A stretch of DNA of 64,000 nucleotides from CALNYS01 sp964639935 (GTDB lineage: Bacteria > Planctomycetota > Phycisphaerae > Phycisphaerales > UBA1924): NCBI GenBank assembly GCA_964639935.1, contig CAZXGT010000002.1, positions 1 to 64,000 on the forward strand. Direction: 5' to 3'. The notes beneath the pieces were generated by a model. The model did no database searches. It saw only the letters and a program-made list of their open reading frames with translations, and was not told the origin of the DNA. Below, piece after piece: positions 24,789-30,905 of this stretch. Made by a program: the position numbers and the translations under genes. Position 1 is the first letter of the stretch, and each line of letters begins with the position of its first letter.

Positions 24789-25318
24789 GCCTCACCCCGG
24801 AGGACGGGCTCGAGCTGCGCCGCGAGCGACTCCACCTCGCTCGCGTCAAGATTCGGATCGAGCACCGCGACCGGCGGCGCATCGGCTGGCTCGCCGCGCC
24901 GGCGCACGAGCATCTCCCGCGCCTCGGCGGTGTGACGCTGACCCACGTGCTTCACCAGTCGCTTGCGGAGCAGGATGAGCGTCAGCACGAATCGCAGCGC
25001 GGCCTGATCGCGCGAGGCGCTCTCGGCCGCTTCCTCGAGCGAATCGAAGAGCTCGAGCAGCGATTCGTCATCGACCAGCAGCTTCGGCTTCGCGTTGGGT
25101 TCGGGGACCACGGCTCGCCAGTAGCCGAAGAGGCGATCCGGACGAACGCCCGATTCCCACGCCTCAAGGCAGTACTCGACGCGCTCAAAGCCCTCCCCCT
25201 CCTCACGCTCGACAACGGCCGCGACGTAGGCCTCCCCAGGCTCCAGCGCGCGCCCCGTCACGGCGCAGCACCCGGGAGAGCGCCCGATCTGGTACGACGG
25301 CTGAGTGGTCCGCGTCAT
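24785..25318 (-). CDS. Conserved hypothetical protein with Cys-rich N-terminus
   Basis: I do not recognise a named family in this 177-residue protein. The N-terminus has a possible metal-binding segment, GCCAVTGRALEPGEAYVAAV, with a later single Cys (VEYCLEAWESG), like an incomplete zinc ribbon. A helical middle follows (LLELFDSLEEAAESASRDQA, then LRFVLTLILLRKRLVKHV) and an acidic tail. It overlaps the lipoprotein gene by 4 nt. The coupling to the lipoprotein and RDD genes suggests a shared process. Confidence 0.65.
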   Translation of the reverse strand: MTRTTQPSYQIGRSPGCCAVTGRALEPGEAYVAAVVEREEGEGFERVEYCLEAWESGVRPDRLFGYWRAVVPEPNAKPKLLVDDESLLELFDSLEEAAESASRDQAALRFVLTLILLRKRLVKHVGQRHTAEAREMLVRRRGEPADAPPVAVLDPNLDASEVESLAAQLEPVLRGEA

Positions 25319-25360
25319 GGCGGCATCATACGGAACACGAGCGCCTCGCGTGAAGCGCGT

Positions 25361-25630
25361 TCAGCGCGTTTCGAAGAGGCGGCGCGACGTCCCGCCCGGA
25401 CCGACGATCGCCCGCGTCCGGACGCCGCAGGACGGGCACCGCCCCGAATACCGCGTCCCCGCGTCGTTGATATACAGACGCCCGTAGGACTTACAGCAAT
25501 TGAACCAGATGCTCAGCCACCTGCGCTTGGGCCCGATGACGGGCTCGGGCGCCGTCTCGCAAGGCGGCATCCAGGAGAACTCGATGGAATCCTGCGGGTC
25601 AGCCACTCCAAAAGAATCGGCGTTTTCCAC
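25361..25630 (-). CDS. Small zinc-ribbon protein of unknown function
   Basis: This 89-residue reading frame encodes SIWFNCCKSYGRLYINDAGT followed by RYSGRCPSCGVRTRAIVGPG; the CC...CPSC arrangement looks like a compact zinc ribbon. It is minus strand, between the cyclodeaminase-like gene and the previous hypothetical, with short gaps (25 and 42 bp). The start is probably the GTG at 25630, but there is no strong ribosome-binding site and a later GTG is possible. The coherent cysteine pattern and dense context support a real gene. Confidence 0.6.
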   Translation of the reverse strand: MENADSFGVADPQDSIEFSWMPPCETAPEPVIGPKRRWLSIWFNCCKSYGRLYINDAGTRYSGRCPSCGVRTRAIVGPGGTSRRLFETR

Positions 25631-25655
25631 ACCCGCTCTTGATGACGTCCGACGG

Positions 25656-26279
25656 TCAGGGACGGCAGCTCGCGACGATCCGCTCGAGCCGGTCGGGCAT
25701 ACTCGAAAGAAGCTCGTCGCGCTCGCTCGCGATCTCCCCGGCGGCGCGGGCGCCGACGTGCTTCTCGAGAGCGCCGAGGTTCGCGTCGACCATCTGTGAG
25801 GCGCCGCGGGCGGCCGCCTCGGCGAGGATCGCGCAGATCGCCAAATCGCTCCGAAGCCACGCGTTGCAACGCGGAGCGAGATCCTCGGCGGCTCTCAGCG
25901 CCGAGCCGGCTGCGGCGATGATCGCGAGCGGGACCGTCGCGGCGCGGATCGCCGCGGCCGCCAGCCCCTGCTCCCGCCTGGAGTCCCCTTCCGGCAGTTT
26001 CTCGAGCGCGGACAGCTGCGCGAAGGCCTCGGCGTCATCGTCGGCGAGCTCGAGCAGCACGCGCTGCACGCGCTCAAGCCGACGGGCGACGCCCTCGATC
26101 GCACGGGCCTCATCAGCGAGCGTTTTCTTTCCGAGCGAGAACGCGGCCGCCATGCGGCCGAGAGCTGAGCCGAGGGCGCCCGCGAGCGCGGCGACCGCGC
26201 CCCCGCCCGGCGAGGGTTCCCGCGCCGCGACGGCTTCAAACGCGTCGTAAACCGTCATCCTGTTCAGCCGCTCGCTCAT
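25656..26279 (-). CDS. Formiminotransferase-cyclodeaminase-like (FTCD_C) protein
   Basis: This family covers methenyltetrahydrofolate cyclohydrolases and formimino-THF cyclodeaminases in one-carbon folate metabolism. The 207 residues contain the family motif REPSPGGGAVAALAGALGSA near the N-terminus, the LADDDAEAFAQL segment, ATVPLAIIAAAGSALRAAED, and a C-terminal SDLAICAILAEAAARGASQM then VDANLGAL. I chose the ATG at 26279 (GGAG about 6 nt upstream); the frame opens 15 nt earlier at a TTG. No formiminotransferase partner is adjacent. Exact reaction cannot be fixed from sequence. Confidence 0.85.
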   Translation of the reverse strand: MSERLNRMTVYDAFEAVAAREPSPGGGAVAALAGALGSALGRMAAAFSLGKKTLADEARAIEGVARRLERVQRVLLELADDDAEAFAQLSALEKLPEGDSRREQGLAAAAIRAATVPLAIIAAAGSALRAAEDLAPRCNAWLRSDLAICAILAEAAARGASQMVDANLGALEKHVGARAAGEIASERDELLSSMPDRLERIVASCRP

Positions 26280-26325
26280 CGCACGCTCCAACAAAGGTCC
26301 CGACTCGCGCGGAGCCGCGAGCCCG

Positions 26326-26337
26326 CTGAGCGCTCAG
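26326..26337. promoter_or_regulatory. Perfect 12-bp palindrome in divergent intergenic region
   Basis: CTGAGCGCTCAG is a perfect dyad in the 169-bp region between the minus-strand cyclodeaminase gene and the plus-strand membrane protein gene. Symmetric sites in divergent promoter regions are often repressor operators. No matching copy was noticed elsewhere in the window. Confidence 0.3.
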
Positions 26338-26384
26338 TCGGTCACGGTATGCTGGGCGATTCCGATTGCAAGCGAATGCGTTGG

Positions 26385-26413
26385 CTGTCACGGCATGCGT
26401 CGCTCGGTGACAG
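26385..26413. promoter_or_regulatory. Inverted repeat CTGTCAC-N15-GTGACAG
   Basis: Perfect 7-bp arms flank a 15-nt spacer in the same divergent region, about 36 bp before the likely start of the membrane protein gene. Arm spacing of about two helical turns (centre to centre 22 bp) fits a dimeric regulator. Function is inferred from symmetry and position only. Confidence 0.35.
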
Positions 26414-26448
26414 GAGCTCCTCATGGCGTATCAGAGAATCGGCCAGCC

Positions 26449-27207
26449 ATGATGATGCGCGACCTCACCGGCAGCAGAATCGCTCGGAGGTGGCGCACGA
26501 TCGCCGTCGGGACGTTGGTCGCGGCGCTCGCGGTCGGCACGCTGCTGTTGATCCCTGCGCTTGCTCTTGAGAAGGAGCGATTCACCATGCTCTTTGGCGA
26601 GGGCGGACCTGTCGAGACCGCCAGTCTGTGGGGATGGGTTGCTCTCTCGGCAATGTGCCTGCTGACGCTGCGACCAACGAGCCTCGTGAGCCTCGCCGGG
26701 TGCGTCCTGTCGCTTGCGGCCGCGGCACGCGAGGCGGACTGGCACAAGAGCTTCACGGGCTACAGCGTGATGAAGATCGGGTACTACTTCGACGCGGAGC
26801 ACGGGCTCGACGCCCGCGCGCTGGCTTTCATCGTGATGGCGCTGGTCATCGCCTCCGCGGTGATCGTTGTTCGCGCAATCATCGAGCGATGGCGTGAAAC
26901 GGAGCAGGACCCGCCCGACTGGGGTGTCGTCGCCGTCATCGCGGTGGGCTGGCTCGCTGCGACGAAGGTTGCCGACCGCTTTCGCGATGTTGTCGGCGAC
27001 CTGACCGGCATCGAGTTCAGCGAGACCGCCAAGACGATCCTCAGCTCCTGGGAGGAAGGCGGCGAGCTTCTACTGCCCCCCCTCTTCGGGACGGCTGTGT
27101 GGCTCTACGTCCGCCGACCGACCCCGGATCCCGGGACCGAGCGGACAGCTCATAAGGACCAGGCTTCACCAAGACGACCGCAGGCCCGGCCGAAGGGCCG
27201 GGCCTGA
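26449..27207 (+). CDS. Multi-spanning membrane protein of unknown function
   Basis: The 252-residue product (from the ATG triplet at 26449; an in-frame ATG at 26395 gives 18 more residues) has about six hydrophobic segments: TLVAALAVGTLLLIPALAL, SLWGWVALSAMCLLTL, LVSLAGCVLSLAAA, LAFIVMALVIASAVIVV, WGVVAVIAVGWLAA and LLPPLFGTAVWLYV. Between segments 3 and 4 lies a polar motif READWHKSFTGYSVMKIGYY, which looks family-specific. I do not recognise an assigned function. It is the only plus-strand gene between the flagellar run and dsbD, and its stop codon lies inside a strong hairpin. Confidence 0.7.
   Translation: MMMRDLTGSRIARRWRTIAVGTLVAALAVGTLLLIPALALEKERFTMLFGEGGPVETASLWGWVALSAMCLLTLRPTSLVSLAGCVLSLAAAAREADWHKSFTGYSVMKIGYYFDAEHGLDARALAFIVMALVIASAVIVVRAIIERWRETEQDPPDWGVVAVIAVGWLAATKVADRFRDVVGDLTGIEFSETAKTILSSWEEGGELLLPPLFGTAVWLYVRRPTPDPGTERTAHKDQASPRRPQARPKGRA
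27181..27206. terminator. Strong GC hairpin at gene end and downstream of tRNA-Gly
   Basis: CAGGCCCGGCC-gaag-GGCCGGGCCTG is an 11-bp perfect stem with a tetraloop. It spans the 3' end of the membrane-protein gene on the plus strand and lies just downstream of tRNA-Gly on the minus strand. There is no T-run on either side, so it may act as a bidirectional Rho-assisted terminator or 3' stabiliser. Confidence 0.5.
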
Positions 27208-27216
27208 GAGGTCAAA

Positions 27217-27288
27217 AGCGGGTGAGGCGATTCGAACGCCCGACATTCACGTTGGCAACGTGACGCTCTACCACTGAGCTACACCCGC
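27217..27288 (-). tRNA. tRNA-Gly (anticodon GCC)
   Basis: The minus-strand sequence folds as a complete tRNA: acceptor GCGGGTG/CACCCGC, D-arm with TAGCTCAGTGGTAGAG, anticodon stem TCACG/CGTGA enclosing loop TTGCCAA (anticodon GCC), and T-arm with GTTCGAATC. The discriminator base is U, as usual for bacterial glycine tRNA. The 3' CCA is not encoded. It lies between a promoter at 27331-27359 and a downstream hairpin, so it is probably a monocistronic tRNA gene. Confidence 0.97.
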
Positions 27289-27330
27289 CTGATTGTCGCG
27301 ATCCGCTTTGGAAACGTTTCGCGGGGAACC

Positions 27331-27359
27331 TATATAGACGCGCCGGCGGGGCCTGTCAA
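27331..27359 (-). promoter_or_regulatory. Sigma-70-type promoter for tRNA-Gly
   Basis: On the minus strand TTGACA (27354-27359) and TATATA (27331-27336) are separated by exactly 17 bp, followed by a start site expected near 27324, about 36 nt before the tRNA 5' end. It occupies the short gap after the dsbD stop codon. This is the strongest -35/-10 match I found in the window. Confidence 0.85.
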
Positions 27360-27367
27360 CGGAACCT

Positions 27368-29356
27368 TCATCGAGAAACCACGCTTTCGGACCCGCGGGC
27401 CCGGTCGATCGCCCGCATCACCTGTTCGGAGGTGTAGGCGTTGGCGATCCACGGCTCGTCCGCCGGGAGGCCCGGCCCGTAGATCGCGAGCGTCGGGATG
27501 CCGGTCTGACCGAGGGCGCGCAGCTTCTCCCACCCCGGCGCCTTGGAGCTGGTCAGGTCCGCGACCATGGGCGTGACGGCGGCGCTCAGGAGCGCGCCCT
27601 TGACCGGCTCGCGCGTGAGCACCGCGGCCTTAAGGGCCTTGCAGTTCAGGCACCACTCGGCCGTGAAGTCGATCACCACGATCTGATCGGCCTCGATCGC
27701 CGCGGCGAGGTCCATGTCGGTGAAGGGGATCCAGAAGTCGTCCTGCGCCTTGACGGTCACGTCCCACGCGTAGCCACCGGCAGAGCCGACAAAGAGCAAC
27801 GCGATGACCGTGAACGCCGCGCGGGGGAGCGGCTTCCCGGTGATCGCGAAGGTTCGCCACGCGAGCCAGAGGCCCGCGACGATTGTCAGGAGCGCGACCG
27901 CCCACCAGTGCGCGACCCTGCCCCACCACGGGAGCCCGACGGCCAGGCCCGGCCGCTCGGAGATCCACGCCAGCACGCCCGAGCCGATGAAGTACGCCGC
28001 CGCCGCCAGCAGGAGCAGACCCATCACCTGCTTGACGAGCTCGCTCGCCGGCCCGGTGCGGGGGATCGAATCGACGAGCTTCGGCCTCGCGCTGAGCACG
28101 AGATACGGGAGCGCCATGCCGAGCCCGAGGGACGTGAAGATCGTCATGATCAGCGCGGGGGGCATCGTCGCGGATCCCGCCAGAAGCGCGCCCGCGACGA
28201 ACCCGAAGCACGGCAGTCCCAGCACCGCGGTCATGACGCCGAAGACGAAGGATCCCCACGCGGTGTCCGCCTTGGGGTTGATCGCGTAGACCTTCTGGGG
28301 GAGCTGGATCGAGAAGACCCCCATGATGCCGACGCCCATCGCGGCGATGATGACGCCGATCCCGAGCGTGACCCACCAGATCCCGAAGAGGCGGGAGGGG
28401 TCGGTGACGCCGGCAAAGAACGCAACGGGCAGACCGATCGCGACCCAGAACGCCGTAACGCCCAGGCTCATCCAGACGCCGAGCGCGAGGCTCCTCCCGG
28501 GGGTTGATGCGTGCTGGCTGATCGCCATGATCTTGATCGGGATGACGGGAAGCACGCAGGGCGTGAGGTTCAGGATGAAGCCCCCCGCCGCCGCGAGCAG
28601 CGCGGTGATGAGGATCCCGAGGGCGCCGTCGGCGCCCGGGAGCGCGAGCCCGAAGAAGGAACGCGAGCCGCCGCTCACGCTCCGAGCGGCGGCCTCGACG
28701 CCTGTCCCGGCCGAGAGATCGGCGTAGACGCTCGCGTCAAAGCCCTCAAAGAGCCTCGCGGGCGAGCCGTCGGCGGCGGCTGCGGCGTCTGGATTCACGA
28801 CGATCGCAACCGGGAGCTCGACCGTCTCGGGCGGGAGGCAGACCGAGTCGTCGCACGCCTGGTAGCCGAACTCCACGATCAGCGTCCGCTCCCCCGGGCC
28901 CGCGTCCGGGGCGACCAGCAGCGGGAGATAGGCGACGGCCGTTCCGGAGAAGGTGGGAACCTCCACGGTCCCGGCCCCGGTGAGGTTCGGAACCTTGGAG
29001 AGCTTGGGCTCGGGCCACTGGACGCCCCCGACCGCTTCGATCCACTCGGGCGTCTCGGCGAGCCCCGCGGTCGTGCGGATCGCGAACTGATCGAACGCGT
29101 CGGGGAGCACGTCCTGACCGGCCGCGGGCCAGATCTTCCACCCCTCCTTGAAGCGCATGACAACCGCAAGCGTGAGCTGGTCGCCCGGACGGACGCGCTC
29201 GCGGCTCGGGACGGCCTCGATCGTCACCTCCGGCGCCTCGTCTTCCTGGGCGCCGCCAAAGAGTGACGGCGCGCCGAGCTGGGCCATCGCCGGAGCGCTG
29301 GCGACCAGAGCGGTCGCGATGAGGAGAAGAAGTCGTATCAGGGTGCGGAGGCTCAT
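27368..29356 (-). CDS. dsbD: DsbD, thiol:disulfide interchange protein
   Basis: DsbD moves reducing power from cytoplasmic thioredoxin across the inner membrane. I start at the ATG at 29356, giving 662 residues with a signal peptide (1-25, ending APAMA). An N-terminal DsbD-alpha-like domain follows, whose family motif YQACDDSVCLPPETVEL supplies the CxxxxxC pair. The transmembrane domain carries one cysteine in LTPCVLPVIPIKIMAIS and the other in GLPCFGFVAGALL. The C-terminal thioredoxin-like domain has CLNC at 569-572 (FTAEWCLNCKALKAA). All catalytic cysteines are present. It is divergent from fliM, with 111 bp between them. Confidence 0.95.
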   Translation of the reverse strand: MSLRTLIRLLLLIATALVASAPAMAQLGAPSLFGGAQEDEAPEVTIEAVPSRERVRPGDQLTLAVVMRFKEGWKIWPAAGQDVLPDAFDQFAIRTTAGLAETPEWIEAVGGVQWPEPKLSKVPNLTGAGTVEVPTFSGTAVAYLPLLVAPDAGPGERTLIVEFGYQACDDSVCLPPETVELPVAIVVNPDAAAAADGSPARLFEGFDASVYADLSAGTGVEAAARSVSGGSRSFFGLALPGADGALGILITALLAAAGGFILNLTPCVLPVIPIKIMAISQHASTPGRSLALGVWMSLGVTAFWVAIGLPVAFFAGVTDPSRLFGIWWVTLGIGVIIAAMGVGIMGVFSIQLPQKVYAINPKADTAWGSFVFGVMTAVLGLPCFGFVAGALLAGSATMPPALIMTIFTSLGLGMALPYLVLSARPKLVDSIPRTGPASELVKQVMGLLLLAAAAYFIGSGVLAWISERPGLAVGLPWWGRVAHWWAVALLTIVAGLWLAWRTFAITGKPLPRAAFTVIALLFVGSAGGYAWDVTVKAQDDFWIPFTDMDLAAAIEADQIVVIDFTAEWCLNCKALKAAVLTREPVKGALLSAAVTPMVADLTSSKAPGWEKLRALGQTGIPTLAIYGPGLPADEPWIANAYTSEQVMRAIDRARGSESVVSR

Positions 29357-29436
29357 GGTCAGAGTGTAATCCGCGGGATCGCGCCGATATTCCCGCGCCC
29401 GATGGTGGAGGGCGGTGGAGGGCGGGGGCGGCTTCG

Positions 29437-29444
29437 TCCGATAG
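29437..29444 (+). promoter_or_regulatory. TCCGATAG motif upstream of fliM (possible sigma-28-like -10)
   Basis: TCCGATAG lies 24 nt before the fliM ATG and resembles the sigma-28 -10 element GCCGATAA. It also forms the centre of a perfect hairpin TCGTCC-gata-GGACGA (29435-29450). No convincing sigma-28 -35 box is present upstream. The same octamer occurs upstream of the PilZ gene (60451-60458). Confidence 0.3.
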
Positions 29445-29467
29445 GACGAGCACGGCAGGTTCTGCGC

Positions 29468-30487
29468 ATGAGCGACGTACTGAATCAAAATGACATCGAC
29501 TCGCTGCTCTCAGCGCTCGATTCGGGGGAGCTGGTCGAGGAGAACGACCGCCCGTCGATCTTCTCGCGCCGGCGCAAGCGCGACCTCGACCTGATCGAGA
29601 TCAAGCCATACGACTTCAAGCGGCCCGAGCGCGTCAGCAAGGACCAGATGCAGGCGCTCCAGCAGCTGCACGAGAACTTCGCGCGGAACTTCGGCGCCGG
29701 GCTCTCGGGCTTCCTGCGGATGATCGTCGAGGTCCACATCGCCAACTGCGAGCAGATGACCTACGGCGAGTTCATCGCCGGCCTGCCCAACCCGACGAGC
29801 TTCAATCTGATCAACGTGGATCAGCTCGAGGGGCAGGTGTGCCTCGAGCTCTCGCCGCTGATCATCTACCCGATCATCGACCGCCTGCTGGGCGGGAACA
29901 ACCGCGACCTGTTCATCCCGCAGCGGCCGCTGACGATGATCGAGCAGCGGCTGATCGGGCAGGTCATCGTTCGGGCGATGAACGCGCTGACCGAGGCCTG
30001 GGAGAGCGTGCGGGAGCTGACCTTCACCGCGGGCGATTCGGAATCAAACCCGCACCTCGTGCAGATCGTCCCGCCCAACGAGGTGGTGGTGGTCGTGACG
30101 TTCGAGCTGAAGATGGCCAACCGGGCGGGCGCGGTGAACCTGTGCATCCCCTTCAAGGTGATCGAGCCCATCATGGGCGAGCTCAACGCTCAGCAGTGGT
30201 TCAGCTCCGACCGGACGCACCCGAGCGGGGCGCTGGGCGAGCGCATCGCGGAGAACCTCTCCCGGGCGTCGGTGACGGTGACGGGGGTGCTCGCCGAGAC
30301 GACGATGACGGTGCAGGATCTGCTGAGCCTCTCGGTGGGCGATCTCGTCACCACCGAAAAGCCTGCGAACCAACCGGCCGTGCTGATGGTCGAGAGCGAG
30401 AAGAAATTCGTCTGCAACCTCGGGCAGATCGACGGCGCCCGGGCGCTCAAGGTGGCCAAGCCCTACGGCTACGAGGACCGCCTCTAG
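29468..30487 (+). CDS. fliM: FliM, flagellar motor switch protein
   Basis: FliM is the C-ring protein that binds phospho-CheY. From the ATG at 29468 the product is 339 residues. The N-terminal CheY-binding peptide (LNQNDIDSLLSAL) is intact. The CheC-like middle domain includes GLSGFLRMIVEVHIANCEQM and the C-terminal SpoA domain includes LAETTMTVQDLLSLSVGDLV. All motifs are normal. It is located away from fliG and fliN, 29 kb from fliN and on the opposite strand. The open frame extends 66 nt upstream without a better start. Confidence 0.96.
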   Translation: MSDVLNQNDIDSLLSALDSGELVEENDRPSIFSRRRKRDLDLIEIKPYDFKRPERVSKDQMQALQQLHENFARNFGAGLSGFLRMIVEVHIANCEQMTYGEFIAGLPNPTSFNLINVDQLEGQVCLELSPLIIYPIIDRLLGGNNRDLFIPQRPLTMIEQRLIGQVIVRAMNALTEAWESVRELTFTAGDSESNPHLVQIVPPNEVVVVVTFELKMANRAGAVNLCIPFKVIEPIMGELNAQQWFSSDRTHPSGALGERIAENLSRASVTVTGVLAETTMTVQDLLSLSVGDLVTTEKPANQPAVLMVESEKKFVCNLGQIDGARALKVAKPYGYEDRL

Positions 30488-30533
30488 AGCGCGGCCCCGG
30501 GTTCGCCAAAGCCCCCCATTTCTCCGGCCCCAT

Positions 30534-30563
30534 TTGAACACCGGAGGCGATCGCGTGTATAGT
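30534..30563 (+). promoter_or_regulatory. Sigma-70-type promoter of the nusA-infB operon
   Basis: TTGAAC (30534-30539) and TATAGT (30558-30563) are separated by 18 bp, 46 bp after the fliM stop. The expected start site is near 30570, giving a leader of about 336 nt before nusA. The match and the position between fliM and nusA make this a good candidate. Confidence 0.7.
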
Positions 30564-30905
30564 CTCTCGTTCGGCGCGGCGTGTGGCCCCGCCGAGTGGC
30601 GTCGTTGACGCCGGAAAGGCTTGTTCGTCATGAACGTGAACCGCAAGCCATGACCCGTCGGCTCTCCCGAGTCTGCGCGTTTCGCGTCGCGAGCCTTATG
30701 GGGCACCGAACCATGAGGTGACCGCAGACGCGATCTTCGCCCGCGGGCGTCCCGAGGTTTCGGCCTCGAGATCGGCGACCGCTGCTCGGGAACCACGCGC
30801 GTTGTTCAGACGCTCGTGGTTTTCGTCGTTTCAGAACAGAACCGGCTCGCGATCCGAGCGAGCGACAATCAGACATCCCGGCAACCAGCCACGGAGACCT
30901 CGATC
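30564..30905 (+). other. Structured 5' leader of nusA (no gene seen)
   Basis: No convincing reading frame occupies these 342 nt. They hold several inverted repeats: GGCGTC-gtt-GACGCC at 30598-30612, GGCTTG paired with CAAGCC with an inner GTTC/GAAC stem just downstream, a CGCCCGCGGGCG palindrome around 30738-30749, and CGAGG-tttcgg-CCTCG at 30753-30768. rimP, which usually precedes nusA, is absent. The leader could mediate autoregulation of the transcription and translation factors downstream. nusA has a GGAG ribosome-binding site 9 nt before its ATG. Confidence 0.45.

Noticed and set aside
29454..29467. Possible sigma-54 site (GG-N10-GC) just before fliM
   Set aside because: The conserved T residues are missing and the predicted start site would fall inside the coding region.
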